64,000 nt of DNA from Streptomyces griseocarneus. GTDB taxonomy: Bacteria > Actinomycetota > Actinomycetes > Streptomycetales > Streptomycetaceae. The stretch spans positions 186,001 through 250,000 of the forward strand of contig NZ_BNBL01000010.1 in NCBI RefSeq assembly GCF_014655595.1. Reading direction: 5' to 3'. Under the pieces are notes generated by a model. That model was not told where the DNA came from, searched no databases, and was given only the letters and a program-made list of their open reading frames with translations. The position numbers and the translations under genes were made by a program. Position 1 is the first letter of the stretch; each line of letters opens with the position of its first letter. Positions 48,101 through 56,495 of this stretch are shown here, in pieces.

Positions 48101-48584
48101 CGGCTGCCTCCTCGGCCGCAACGGGCGCCCGGCGGAGGCCCGGGAGATCTTCGAGGCGCTGGCCGAGGACTTCGGGGAGCGGGCCATCGTCGTCTTCGAG
48201 GCGTTGATGGACGGGCTGCTGGCCTGGCTGGACACCCTCCAGGGGCGCCCGGGGGACGCGCTGCCCCGGCTGCGCAGCGCCCTGGGGAAGTCCGATGACC
48301 CGCTCAGCCGGCTGATCGCGCCCCAGCTGGCCCCGGCGCAGCTGCTCAACGCCGGTCACGCCTACGCCGTGCTGGGCGGCGAGGCCGACGCCCTGAGGGC
48401 GGCCCGGCTGTTCGGCGCCTCCGCCGCGCTGCGCCCCGCGGTCTTCCACGTGATGTCGATGGAGCGCGAGATCCTCGAGGCCGGGGCGGAGGCCGCCCGT
48501 GCCGTCGTGGGCGCCGAGGCGTACGAGCGCGCGTACGCCGAGGGCGCCGGCCTCTCCCTCGTGGAGGCCGCCGCCCTCGTATGA
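45177..48584 (+). CDS. BTAD/AfsR-SARP-type regulator with NB-ARC ATPase and TPRs
   Basis: A 1135-residue cytosolic regulator. Residues 1-95 are an OmpR-like winged helix (LGGARLRALVAALALHPGRVVSPRALIDEVWDGEPP), 100-245 a bacterial transcriptional activation domain (VDLHRFERLADEGERALADADPAKAAALLDDAL), then an Ala/Pro linker. Residues 300-560 are an NB-ARC-type ATPase with Walker A GPGGAGKTRL near 325 and Walker B LLVLDNCEHV near 415, followed by a winged helix and about 500 residues of TPR-like helices. AfsR-type proteins integrate signals for secondary metabolism. GTG 45177 follows a GGGGGAGA ribosome site. No biosynthetic cluster is adjacent, so it is more likely a global or S2P-related regulator. 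Confidence 0.93.
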   Translation: MRYGILGSTQVHTDDGNLLPLGGARLRALVAALALHPGRVVSPRALIDEVWDGEPPADATGALQALVGRLRRVVGHATVVSADGGYRLCAEPDHVDLHRFERLADEGERALADADPAKAAALLDDALALWRGPALADLPGRTATAARCDTRHLAARRGRLAADVALGNAAAALPALAELCDAHPLDEPLQALRLRALRDAGRPAEALAAYAGLAGTLADRLGTDPGPELRALHAELLAGPPRPGGPGPAATPARPRADHAAPPADGDAPRAGGPAPAPAAAAAPAPAAPPRGNLRARLTSFVGREDDLALIREDLGRHRLVTLLGPGGAGKTRLSQEAAEAAAMAGERWPDGVWFAELAPVDDPETVPEAVLTALGARETVVRGTTAEGLRAATDATALDPLGRLAEHCARRRMLLVLDNCEHVVDAAALLAETLLAHCPGVAVLATSREPLAVPGELVRPVEPLPDPVALRLLADRGAAARPGFRVEDDPAACAEICRRLDGLPLAIELAAARLRLLTPRGLADRLDDRFRLLTSGSRTVLPRQQTLRAVVDWSWDLLDEPERAVLRRLSVFSGGCDLALAEEVCADGTAVDARDVPVLLGSLVDKSLVVAAPAADGHMRYRLLETVGEYAGERLDEAGERAAVERLHLVAFRELARTADPLLRGPEQRDWLERLELEHDNLRSALRRALAARDEQEALCLVLSLGWFWQLRDHRADARHWAEAAAALGPDPFAEPVTPAPPLHGTCTEVPPPLPPDLLEEARRGVRLIAISNVDANMREIGDPEMQRLLRGIVTAYGDGQPQNCRVPGMMWYYAILMTGAADDMYTVLDDAVERCRRLGYRWELANMLQLRAKVLNDSPDRTGQAIADADEGLELFRGLGDSWGVAEALAGRGETLEKHGRFAAAADDYREAVDRVLELGSAGQVPMLRARLATVLAEDGALGPAQAEEIYREALADAQRISPDVAAFVQVQLGCLLGRNGRPAEAREIFEALAEDFGERAIVVFEALMDGLLAWLDTLQGRPGDALPRLRSALGKSDDPLSRLIAPQLAPAQLLNAGHAYAVLGGEADALRAARLFGASAALRPAVFHVMSMEREILEAGAEAARAVVGAEAYERAYAEGAGLSLVEAAALV

Positions 48585-48666
48585 CGCGCGTCGTGGTCCG
48601 GCCCCGCCGGCCCGGTCCGGCTCAGGTCCAGCGGCCTCACCTGCTGCCGCCTCTGCTCCCGCCGCC

Positions 48667-49491
48667 TCAGGTCTTGTTGCGGAACTTGGCGACCGCCAGC
48701 GGTGCCGTCACCAGCGTGATGCCGGCGGCCCAGGCCAGCGTCATCCACACCGAGTGGGCCACCGGACCGCCGTTGATCAGGTGACGGGCGGCGTCGGCGA
48801 GGTTGGACAGCGGGTTGTACTTGGTGAAGCCCTCGAGCCAGCCGGGCATGTTGCTGGTCGGCGCGAAGATGGAGCTTCCGAACTGCAGCGGCAACAGGAC
48901 GATCATCGCGACCCCTTGGACGGCCTGGGCCGTCTGCAGCGACAGGCCCAGCAGGATGAAGATCCACATCAGTGAGGCGCCGAAGACCATGGCGAGCGCC
49001 ACCGCCGCCAGCAGGTGCAGCACCGAGGTGCTCACGGTGAGGCCGATCGCGAAGCCCATGCCCAGCAGGATCGTGGTCGCGATGAGCATCCGGCCGACCT
49101 CGACGACGATCTTCGCTATGAGGACGGAGGACCGGGCGATCGGCATGGTGCGGAAGCGGTCCATCACCCCCTTCTTGAAGTCGTCGTTGATGCCCGTGCC
49201 GACGGCCATGGCGATCTGCATGCCCATCATCGCCATCAGGCCGGGGACCAGGTAGTTGACGTACTCCTTCTCGTGCCCCTTGCCGGCGATGGAGCCGCCG
49301 AAGACGAAGGTGAACAGCAGGATGAAGACGACCGGCATCAGCAGGGCGTCGAACATCGACTCCGGGTCCTGCTTGATCTGCAGCATGTTGCGCCGCGCGA
49401 GCGCCCCGATGTGCCGCAGGTTGGCCCGCAGGCCGATCCGGCCCTCGTGGGCGGGCGCCGCCGTGGGCGCGCTGACCGTCGCCGCGCTCAT
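48667..49491 (-). CDS. DrrB-like ABC-2 exporter permease
   Basis: A 274-residue membrane protein with six hydrophobic segments and the ABC-2 pattern: QIKQDPESMFDALLMPVVFILLFTFVFGG, YVNYLVPGLMAMMGMQIAM, GINDDFKKGVMDRFRTMPIARSSV and a final membrane span. The IKxDPE(x)MFDxLxMPVxFxLLF and FRTMPIARSS sequences are typical of DrrB-type daunorubicin-resistance permeases. ATG 49491 overlaps the ATPase stop by 4 bp (ATGA), so the pair is co-translated. It converges with the BTAD regulator. Confidence 0.92.
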   Translation of the reverse strand: MSAATVSAPTAAPAHEGRIGLRANLRHIGALARRNMLQIKQDPESMFDALLMPVVFILLFTFVFGGSIAGKGHEKEYVNYLVPGLMAMMGMQIAMAVGTGINDDFKKGVMDRFRTMPIARSSVLIAKIVVEVGRMLIATTILLGMGFAIGLTVSTSVLHLLAAVALAMVFGASLMWIFILLGLSLQTAQAVQGVAMIVLLPLQFGSSIFAPTSNMPGWLEGFTKYNPLSNLADAARHLINGGPVAHSVWMTLAWAAGITLVTAPLAVAKFRNKT

Positions 49492-50516
49492 GCCGCGACC
49501 TCCTGGAACTCGTCGGTGCGGATGTCCTGCTCGCCACCGGGGGCGGACGTCTTCTGGCCCGTGACGGCGAGGAAGACCTCGTCGAGGCTGGGCAGGTGGG
49601 TGCTGATCCCGGCGAGGGCGAAGCCGCGCTCGCCCAGCAGGCCCACCACGGCGGTCAGCTGCTCGTCGCTGACGATCGGGACGTTGACCACGCCCTCCGC
49701 CACGTCGGCGGTGGCGCCGGCGATGCCGTCGAGACCGGCGCGGGTGACCTCCCCGGCCAGCCGGTGCAGGTCCGCCGGGTCCGCCGGGCGGACCTGCAGG
49801 GTGCGCCCGCCGACCTTGGCCTTCAGCTCGTCGACGCGGCCGCCGGCGATCACCCGGCCGCGGTCGATCACCGTCAGCTCATGGGCGAGCTGCTCGGCCT
49901 CCTCCATGTACTGCGTGGTCAGCAGGACGGTGGTGCCCTCGCCGACCATCCGCTGCACCTCCTCCCACACCTCGTTGCGGGTGCGGGGGTCCAGGCCGGT
50001 GGTGGGCTCGTCCAGATAGAGCACCGCGGGCCGGCCGATCATGGAGGCGGCCAGGTCGAGCCGGCGGCGCATGCCGCCGGAGTAGGTCATGGCGGGCCGC
50101 TTGGCGGCCTCGGTCAGCGAGAAGCGCTCCAGCATCTCGTCGGCCCGCTGCCGGGCGTCCTTGCGGGAGAGGTCGAGCAGCCGCCCGATCATGTAGAGGT
50201 TCTCGCGTCCGGAGAGCTTCTCGTCGACGGAGGCGTACTGGCCGGTGAGCCCGATGATCCGGCGCAGCTGCCGGGGCTGGCGCACCACGTCACAGCCCGC
50301 GACGCGGGCGGTGCCCGCGTCCGGCCGGATGAGGGTGGACAGGCAGCGGACCAGCGTGGTCTTGCCCGCGCCGTTGGGGCCGAGGACACCGAGGACCGTG
50401 CCCTCGCGCACGTCCAGGTCGACCCCGTCCAGGGCCTTCGTCTCGCCGAAGTGCTTGACCAGGCCCCGGACTTCGACGGCGTTCCCGCCGCTTCTGGGGA
50501 TGTCTTTTCGCGTCAT
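49488..50516 (-). CDS. DrrA-like ABC exporter ATPase
   Basis: A 342-residue ATPase. Walker A GPNGAGKTT (residues 43-51), Q-loop TGQYASVDEKLSGRENL, signature YSGGMRRRLDLAASM, Walker B AVLYLDEPTTGLDPRTR, and a C-terminal DUF4162 domain with THLPSLDEVFLAVTGQK. The ATPase-with-DUF4162 plan is that of DrrA, which exports anthracyclines and other antibiotics. ATG 50516 (MTRKDIPRSG) is chosen over 50546, which has no ribosome site. No producer cluster is next to it, so the substrate is open. It forms an operon with the permease gene. Confidence 0.93.
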   Translation of the reverse strand: MTRKDIPRSGGNAVEVRGLVKHFGETKALDGVDLDVREGTVLGVLGPNGAGKTTLVRCLSTLIRPDAGTARVAGCDVVRQPRQLRRIIGLTGQYASVDEKLSGRENLYMIGRLLDLSRKDARQRADEMLERFSLTEAAKRPAMTYSGGMRRRLDLAASMIGRPAVLYLDEPTTGLDPRTRNEVWEEVQRMVGEGTTVLLTTQYMEEAEQLAHELTVIDRGRVIAGGRVDELKAKVGGRTLQVRPADPADLHRLAGEVTRAGLDGIAGATADVAEGVVNVPIVSDEQLTAVVGLLGERGFALAGISTHLPSLDEVFLAVTGQKTSAPGGEQDIRTDEFQEVAA

Positions 50517-50643
50517 GCCGACTACGGTGCCGGCCCCCGCCGACAACGTGCAGACAGCTGCCCGGCGGCGGGGGCCGGGCGCCGACAGACCGCCGACACC
50601 GCGCCGACGGACCGGCCGGCACCCGGCCCCCGCACGGGGCGGA

Positions 50644-51513
50644 TCAGTGGAAGGAGTGCTCCTCGGCCGGGTACGCCCCGCCGACGACGTCCTCCGCGAA
50701 GGCCTTGGCCGCGTCGCCCAGGGCCTCGCGCAGCTGTGCGTACTGCTTGACGAAGCGCGGCACCCGGCCGTTCGTCATGCCGGCCATGTCGGTCCACACC
50801 AGCACCTGGGCGTCGCACTCGGCGCCGGCGCCGATGCCGACGGTGGGGATGTGCAGCACGCGGGTGACCTCGGCGGCCAGCTCCGCCGGGACCAGCTCCA
50901 GCACGACCGCGAAGGCGCCCGCGTCCTGGACGGCCTTGGCGTCGCGCAGCAGCTGCGCCGCCGCCTCCTCGCCGCGCCCCTGCACGGGGTAGCCGCCGTA
51001 GGCGTTGACGGACTGGGGGGTGAGGCCGATGTGCGCCATGACCGGGATGCCGGCCTGGACCAGCAGCTCGATCTGGTGGGCCGAGCGCTCGCCGCCCTCC
51101 AGCTTGACCGCGCCGACGCCCGCCTCCTTCACCAGCCGGGTGGCGCTGCGCAGCGCCTGGACGGGACCTTCCTGGTACGAGCCGAAGGGCAGGTCGCCGA
51201 CGATCAGGGCGCGCTTGGTGCCCCGTACGACGGCGGCCGAGAGGAGGGTGATCTCGTCCATGGTGACGGGCACCGTGGACTCGTAGCCGAGGTGACAGTT
51301 GCCCATGGAGTCGCCCACGAGCATGACGGGGATGCCGGCCTCGTCGAAGACGGAGGCGGTCATCGCGTCGTAGGCGGTGAGCATGGGCCACTTCTCGCCC
51401 CGCGCCTTGGCGGCGGCGATGTCGCGGACGGTGATGCGCCGAGAGCTCGTTCCGCCGTACAGCGCCTTGGTGTCCTTCGGGCTGCTGTCGGGCGTCTTCA
51501 CGGCATGCGTCAT
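50644..51513 (-). CDS. panB: 3-methyl-2-oxobutanoate hydroxymethyltransferase
   Basis: A 289-residue TIM-barrel enzyme that adds a hydroxymethyl group from methylene-tetrahydrofolate to 2-oxoisovalerate, the first step to pantothenate. Family motifs are LTAYDAMTASVFDEAGIPVMLVGDSMGN with the Mg-binding Asp, VVGDLPFGSYQ, AVKLEGG, VMAHIGLTPQS, and QGRGEEAAAQLLRDA. ATG 51513 has AGGAG 8 nt upstream (51522-51526); ATG 51519 is too close to it. It has its own short 5' leader and is divergent from the MFS/TetR operon. Confidence 0.97.
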   Translation of the reverse strand: MTHAVKTPDSSPKDTKALYGGTSSRRITVRDIAAAKARGEKWPMLTAYDAMTASVFDEAGIPVMLVGDSMGNCHLGYESTVPVTMDEITLLSAAVVRGTKRALIVGDLPFGSYQEGPVQALRSATRLVKEAGVGAVKLEGGERSAHQIELLVQAGIPVMAHIGLTPQSVNAYGGYPVQGRGEEAAAQLLRDAKAVQDAGAFAVVLELVPAELAAEVTRVLHIPTVGIGAGAECDAQVLVWTDMAGMTNGRVPRFVKQYAQLREALGDAAKAFAEDVVGGAYPAEEHSFH

Positions 51514-51675
51514 GACCATGGCTCCTGTATGTGTCGTCTCGAGGCGCCCTGACGGCGTCCCCGGATCACCTCCATGCTGACACGGCCCGGCCGGGCGCGG
51601 AAGTGAGCCCCGGGATCGGCCGGAAGGGTGGCCGGAGGCGGCCGTGCGTGCGGCGTGCGCAAAGTCCTTCCCATA

Positions 51676-51693
51676 CGAGACGGGACCGTTCCG
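51676..51693. promoter_or_regulatory. Candidate TetR operator upstream of MFS gene
   Basis: GAGACGGgaCCGTTCC is an imperfect palindrome (5 of 7 paired arm bases) with half-sites like those upstream of the other tetR gene. It lies about 10 bp before the -10 element. Confidence 0.35.
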
Positions 51694-51702
51694 GAAGTGA
51701 CC

Positions 51703-51708
51703 TAGGGT
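51703..51708 (+). promoter_or_regulatory. Leaderless-type -10 element, MFS gene
   Basis: TAGGGT lies 6 nt before ATG 51715. GTG 51709 is an alternative in-frame start. Confidence 0.4.
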
Positions 51709-51714
51709 GTGCTC

Positions 51715-53349
51715 ATGGCAACCCCCGACACCGCCTCCCCGCCGCCCCGCAAGGTCCCCGAGGCCGTGCACCGCAGGCGCTGGGCCGTCCTGGGCGTGCT
51801 GCTGAGCAGCCTGCTCGTGGTCGTCCTGGGCAACTCGGTCCTCAACGTCGCGATGAAGACGATCGCCGCCCCCGCACCCGAGGGGCTGGGCGCGACCCAG
51901 AGCGAGCTGGAGTGGGCGATCAACGCCTACACGCTCGTCTTCGCCGGAATGCTGTTCACCGCCGGACTGCTCGGCGACCGGTGGGGCCGCCGGCGGGTCC
52001 TGATCTTCGGCATGGCCGTCTTCGGCGTCGGCTCCGCGCTCGCCTCCATGGCCGGCTCCCCCGAGGAGCTCATCGCCTACCGCGCCCTCATGGGCTTCGG
52101 CGGCGCGTTCGTGATGCCCTCGACGCTCGCCGTCATCATGAACGTCTTCGAGCGCGAGGAGCAGCCCAAGGCCATCGGCATCTGGGCCGGCGCGGTCGGG
52201 CTCGCCATCGCCATAGGGCCGATCACCGGCGGCATCCTGCTCAGCCACTTCTGGTGGGGCTCGGTCTTCCTGATCAACATCCCGATCGTCACCGCCGTCC
52301 TGATCGCGATGGTGGTGCTGGTGCCCGACTCCAGGAATCCCCGGCCCGGCCGGCTCGACCCGCTGGGGGTGCTGCTGTCCGTCGTCGGGCTCGTCCTGCT
52401 GGTGTACGGCATCATCAAGGGCGGCCAGCTCGCCGACTTCACCGACCCCGAGGTCTACGGCACGGCCGGCGGCGGCCTGCTCGTGCTCGTCCTGTTCGTC
52501 CTGCACGAGCGGCGCAGCACCCACCCCGCCATGGACGTGCGCTACTTCCGCAACCCGGCCTTCTCGGCGGCCGTCGCCTCGCTGGCGCTGGTCTTCTTCG
52601 GGCTGATGGGCGTCACCTTCTTCATGGTCTTCTACACCCAGAGCGCCCGGGGCTTCACCCCGCTGCAGAGCGGGCTGCTGATGCTGCCGCTCGCCGCCGC
52701 CCAGATGGTCTTCGCGCCGCGCACCCGGATCGTCGTCGAGCGGTTCGGCGCGCGGGCCGTGTGCACCGGCGGCATGCTCGTCATGGCCGCGACGATGGCC
52801 GGCTACGCGTTCCTGGACACCGACACCCCCATCTGGATCCTGGAGGTCCTCTTCCTCTTCCAGGGCGCCGCGATGGCGCACATCACGCCGCCCGCCACCG
52901 TCTCGATCATGCAGTCGCTGCCCCGCGAGAAGGCGGGCTCCGGCTCGGCGGTGAACAACACCTTCCGGCAGATCGGCGGCGCCCTCGGCGTCGCCGTGCT
53001 CGGCTCGCTGCTCTCCACCGTCTACCGCGACGGCGTCTCCGACCGCCTCGCGGCCGTCCCCGGCCTGAGCGAGGAGGCCCGGCACGCGGCCGGCGAGTCC
53101 CTCGAGGCCACCCTCGCCACCGCCCGGGAGCTCGGCCCGGCGGGACGCGAGCTCGTCGGCCCGGCCCACGACGCCTTCATCCACGCCATGCACGTCACCG
53201 TCCTCGGCGCCAGCGCCTTCGCCCTGCTCGGGGCGCTGGTCGCGGTGCTCTTCCTGCCCGCCAAGGACGCGGCCCGCGCCACGGCCGGAGCCGCGGGCCC
53301 GGCCCCCCGGGCGCGGCAGGCCGAGGCGGAGAGCGGAGCGGAGGGATGA
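51715..53349 (+). CDS. DHA2-family MFS drug exporter (14 TM)
   Basis: A 544-residue transporter with 14 predicted membrane helices. GLLGDRWGRRRVLIFGM is motif A and GIWAGAVGLAIAIGPITGGILL is motif C, the proton-antiport signature; FFMVFYTQSARGFTPLQSGLLMLP and GSGSAVNNTFRQIGGALGVAVLG are typical of EmrB/QacA members. It should export a lipophilic drug or dye. The TetR gene overlaps its stop (ATGA), so exporter and repressor form a coupled unit, a common autoregulated resistance arrangement. The upstream operator-like element may be the repressor site. Confidence 0.93.
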   Translation: MATPDTASPPPRKVPEAVHRRRWAVLGVLLSSLLVVVLGNSVLNVAMKTIAAPAPEGLGATQSELEWAINAYTLVFAGMLFTAGLLGDRWGRRRVLIFGMAVFGVGSALASMAGSPEELIAYRALMGFGGAFVMPSTLAVIMNVFEREEQPKAIGIWAGAVGLAIAIGPITGGILLSHFWWGSVFLINIPIVTAVLIAMVVLVPDSRNPRPGRLDPLGVLLSVVGLVLLVYGIIKGGQLADFTDPEVYGTAGGGLLVLVLFVLHERRSTHPAMDVRYFRNPAFSAAVASLALVFFGLMGVTFFMVFYTQSARGFTPLQSGLLMLPLAAAQMVFAPRTRIVVERFGARAVCTGGMLVMAATMAGYAFLDTDTPIWILEVLFLFQGAAMAHITPPATVSIMQSLPREKAGSGSAVNNTFRQIGGALGVAVLGSLLSTVYRDGVSDRLAAVPGLSEEARHAAGESLEATLATARELGPAGRELVGPAHDAFIHAMHVTVLGASAFALLGALVAVLFLPAKDAARATAGAAGPAPRARQAEAESGAEG

Positions 53350-53972
53350 CCGGCGGAGGCGGCCCGGGCACGGGTCCGGCCGCCGCACCGGCCGAGCGCC
53401 GCGGCCGTCCGCGCAGCGCGGCCGTCGACACCGCCGTCGTCGAGACCGTGCTGCGGCTGCTCGAGGACGGCGTCGGCGTCGCCGAGCTGTCCATGGAGCG
53501 CATAGCCCGCGAGGCGGGCGTCGGCAAGGCCACCGTCTACCGGCGCTGGGCGGGCAAGGAGGCGCTGATGCTCGACGTGCTGCGCTCCCTCGACGAGGCC
53601 GTGCCCGGCCCCGCCGGCGGCTGCGTGCGCGACGACCTCGTCGCCCTGCTGGAGTTCCTGCGCCGACGGGGCCTGGCCAAGCGCTCCTCCGCCGTGCTGC
53701 GCACGGTCGTGGCGCAGGTGCAGGCGCGGCCCGCGCTGTGGGCCGAGTACCACGACACGGTCGTGGCGGCCCGGCGCGAGGCGTTCGAAGCGGTGCTGCG
53801 CCGGGGCATGGCGAGCGGGGAGATCCGCGCCGACCTCGACACCGGTCTCCTCACCGATCTCTTCGTGAGCCCGATGCTCTCCCGCGCGCTGTTCCACGAG
53901 TGGCGGGAGCTGCCGGAGGGCCTGTCCGAGCGGATCGTGGACACCCTGCTGGAGGGCGTACGGCCCGCCTGA
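53346..53972 (+). CDS. TetR/AcrR-family repressor
   Basis: A 208-residue regulator. Its helix-turn-helix is AVVETVLRLLEDGVGVAELSMERIAREAGVGKATVYRRWAGKEALMLDVL (residues 28-77), after a basic Gly/Pro-rich start (ERRGRPRSAAVD). The C-terminal domain is helical with TGLLTDLFVSPMLSRALFHEWRELPEG. The recognition helix resembles that of the other TetR in the window (GVGKxTxYRxW). ATG 53346 overlaps the stop of the MFS gene by 4 bp, so it most likely represses that exporter. Confidence 0.93.
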   Translation: MTGGGGPGTGPAAAPAERRGRPRSAAVDTAVVETVLRLLEDGVGVAELSMERIAREAGVGKATVYRRWAGKEALMLDVLRSLDEAVPGPAGGCVRDDLVALLEFLRRRGLAKRSSAVLRTVVAQVQARPALWAEYHDTVVAARREAFEAVLRRGMASGEIRADLDTGLLTDLFVSPMLSRALFHEWRELPEGLSERIVDTLLEGVRPA

Positions 53973-54209
53973 GACGGCCACTGGGACGCCCGTGCGCGGC
54001 GCCCGCGCGGCTCACGCGGGGGACTCGCCCCGAATGTGCCCGTTGTGTCACAGCACCCTGGCACGACCCGCTCCGCAGGAACCCCGCCGGGCCGGACGCT
54101 CGTCCTCCTCCCCGACGCCCCGCCCAGGGGTGTCCGGGTGAGCCCCGCCGTCATGATCACCTATGGTCGGGTGGCGGGGAAGCAGCAGACGGAGCAGTGA
54201 GGACAGCGG

Positions 54210-55235
54210 ATGCCGCAGGCATACATGGAGGAGACGGGTCTCGAGGGCACGGGTCCGGAGCGGACCGGCTCCGGATTCCGCGACTTCCTGAGCCGGACGC
54301 GGGAGCAGTGGAGGGGCCCGGACGTCTGGCGGCGCGGCGTGGTCGTCGCGGCCGTGGCCGTCCTGCTCGGCCTGCTGATGCTGCTGCACGCCGACATCCC
54401 CAACCGGGTCGGCAACCTCGGCAGCCTCACCGAGACGTTCCTGCCCTGGCTGGGCCTGCTGATCCCGGTGCTGCTCGCCCTCGCGCTGCTGCGCCGCTCG
54501 GCGACGGCCCTGATAGCCCTGCTGCTGCCGGCCGTCATCTGGGTCAACCTCTTCGGCGGCCTGCTCAGCGACAAGTCCGGCAAGGGCGGTGACCTCACCG
54601 TCGCCACCCACAACGTCAACGCCCAGAACCCCGACCCCGCCGCCACCGCCAGGGCCGTCACCGCCTCCGGCGCCGACGTGGTCGCCCTGGAGGAGCTCAG
54701 CGACGCCTCCCGCTACGAGCGGGCGCTGGCGGACACGTACAAGTACCACGCCGTGCACGGCACGGTCGGCGTGTGGAGCAAGTACCCCCTCTCCGACGAC
54801 CGCCCCGTCGACATCCAGATGGGCTGGACCCGGGCGCTGCGCGCCACCGTCCAGACCCCGCGCGGCCCGGTCGCCGTCTACGTCGCCCACCTGCCGTCGG
54901 TGCGGGTGAAGTTCAACGCCGGCTTCACCGCCGGGCAGCGCGACAACAGCGCGGAGGCCCTGGGCCGGGCCATCGCCCGCGAGCCCGTGCAGAAGGTCGT
55001 CCTCCTCGGCGACCTCAACGGCACCATGAACGACCGCTCGCTCGCGCCCGTCACCTCGCAGCTGCGCTCGGCGCAGGGCGCGGCCGGCGACGGCTTCGGC
55101 TTCAGCTGGCCGGCGAGCTTCCCCATGGCGCGAATCGACCAGATCATGGTGCGCGGCATGGACCCGGTCTCGGCGTGGACCCTGCCGGCCACGCCCAGCG
55201 ACCACCTGCCGGTGGCCGCCCGCGTCAAGGTCTGA
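54210..55235 (+). CDS. Membrane-anchored endonuclease/exonuclease/phosphatase-family protein
   Basis: A 341-residue protein. After an acidic start, three hydrophobic segments (VVVAAVAVLLGLLMLLHA, FLPWLGLLIPVLLALALL, ATALIALLLPAVIWVNLF; residues 44-115) anchor it. Residues 128-341 are an EEP domain facing outside: ATHNVNAQNPDP, VVALEELSD, VYVAHLPSVRV, LLGDLNGTMND with catalytic Asp/Asn, and PSDHLPVAARVKV with the catalytic Asp/His pair. It could cleave phosphodiesters in extracellular nucleic acid or lipid headgroups. GAGGA precedes ATG 54210. Closely similar membrane-EEP proteins occur singly in streptomycetes; substrate unknown. Confidence 0.9.
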   Translation: MPQAYMEETGLEGTGPERTGSGFRDFLSRTREQWRGPDVWRRGVVVAAVAVLLGLLMLLHADIPNRVGNLGSLTETFLPWLGLLIPVLLALALLRRSATALIALLLPAVIWVNLFGGLLSDKSGKGGDLTVATHNVNAQNPDPAATARAVTASGADVVALEELSDASRYERALADTYKYHAVHGTVGVWSKYPLSDDRPVDIQMGWTRALRATVQTPRGPVAVYVAHLPSVRVKFNAGFTAGQRDNSAEALGRAIAREPVQKVVLLGDLNGTMNDRSLAPVTSQLRSAQGAAGDGFGFSWPASFPMARIDQIMVRGMDPVSAWTLPATPSDHLPVAARVKV

Positions 55236-55292
55236 CCGGACGACCCGTAGGGTGGAGGGCTGCCCACCGCACCCTCCTCCGAAAGGCCCCCC

Positions 55293-56495
55293 ATGCCTCT
55301 GGCGCTGCTCGCCCTCGCGATTTCCGCCTTCGGCATAGGGACGACCGAGTTCGTCATGATGGGCCTGCTGCCCAACGTCGCCGACGACCTGGGCACTTCC
55401 GTCCCCACCGCCGGCTACCTGGTCTCGGCCTACGCCCTCGGCGTCGTGGTCGGAGCGCCCCTGCTCACCGCCCTGGGCGCCCGCATCCCGCGCAAGCGCA
55501 TGCTCGTCCTGCTCATGGCGCTCTTCACGGTCGGCAACCTGGCCTCCGCGCTCGCCCCCACCTTCGGCCCGCTCGTCGCCGCCCGGGTGCTGGCCGGCCT
55601 GCCGCACGGCGCCTTCTTCGGCGTGGGGTCCGTCGTCGCCGCCCGGCTGGTCTCCCAGGGGCGGCAGGCCCGGGCCGTCGCCACGATGTTCCTCGGCCTG
55701 ACCGTCGCCAACATCGTCGGCGTCCCCGCCGCCACCCTGCTCGGCCAGCACCTCGGCTGGCGCGCCACGTTCCTCGTCGTCGCGGTCATCGGGCTGCTGG
55801 CCATGGCCGCCCTCCTCGCGCTCGTCCCGCAGGTCCCGCGCGAGGAGCAGGGCGGCCTGGGCCGGGAACTGCGCGCCCTGGGCGGGCGGCAGGTGCTGCT
55901 GGGCCTGCTGACCGCCGTCTTCGGCTTCGCCGGCGTCTTCGCCGTCTACAGCTACCTCGCCTCGATCAGCACGCGCGTCACCGGCTTCTCCGAGACCTCG
56001 GTGCCCGTCGTCCTGGCGCTCTTCGGCACCGGCATGACGCTGGGCGCCCTCGTCGCCGGCCCCCTCACCGACCGGGCCCTGCGCCCCACGCTCTACGGCT
56101 CGCTGGCCGCCCTGGCGGCGGTGCTGGTGCTCTTCGACCTCACCGCCCACGTGAAGTGGGCGGCGCTGGTGACGGTCGTGCTGCTGGGCGCCGTCGGCTT
56201 CATGACGACCACGCCCCTGCAGATGCTGGTCATGCACAAGGCCCGGCACGCGCCGACGCTGGCCGCGGCCTCCAACCACTCGGCGTTCAACCTCGCCAAC
56301 GCGGGCGGCGCGTGGCTGGGCGGCGCGGCCATCGCGGCGGGCTGGGGCTGGACGTCCCCCACGCTGGTGGGCGCGGCGCTGGCCGCGGTGGGGCTGGCCA
56401 TCGCGGTGACGGCGGGCGCGCTGGACCGTGACAGCGGGTCACGGGTGGTCGCGGGTGCACACTTGGAGCATGTGCCGCAGCATCAAGACGCTTAG
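55293..56495 (+). CDS. MFS exporter, AraJ/CmlR-like
   Basis: A 400-residue 12-helix transporter. It opens with MPLALLALAISAFGIGTTEFVMMGLLPNVADDLG, the DHA1 signature of sugar-efflux and chloramphenicol exporters, then GYLVSAYALGVVVGAPLL, GARIPRKRMLVLLM (motif A) and GLPHGAFFGVGSVVAARLV. Export of chloramphenicol, arabinose-like sugars or purines is possible. RBS GAAAGG precedes ATG 55293. The final 9 residues extend past the last helix and overlap the DUF2277 gene by 26 bp. Confidence 0.92.
   Translation: MPLALLALAISAFGIGTTEFVMMGLLPNVADDLGTSVPTAGYLVSAYALGVVVGAPLLTALGARIPRKRMLVLLMALFTVGNLASALAPTFGPLVAARVLAGLPHGAFFGVGSVVAARLVSQGRQARAVATMFLGLTVANIVGVPAATLLGQHLGWRATFLVVAVIGLLAMAALLALVPQVPREEQGGLGRELRALGGRQVLLGLLTAVFGFAGVFAVYSYLASISTRVTGFSETSVPVVLALFGTGMTLGALVAGPLTDRALRPTLYGSLAALAAVLVLFDLTAHVKWAALVTVVLLGAVGFMTTTPLQMLVMHKARHAPTLAAASNHSAFNLANAGGAWLGGAAIAAGWGWTSPTLVGAALAAVGLAIAVTAGALDRDSGSRVVAGAHLEHVPQHQDA

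Noticed and set aside
44256..48449. A 1397-codon open frame on the minus strand opposite the BTAD regulator
   Set aside because: Only its last 264 codons (S2P protease) make sense. The rest is His/Gln/Gly/Ala-rich, as expected opposite a high-GC gene.
50644..53388. A 914-codon minus-strand frame across the MFS gene
   Set aside because: Only the panB part is coding; the remainder is low-complexity shadow of the exporter gene on the plus strand.
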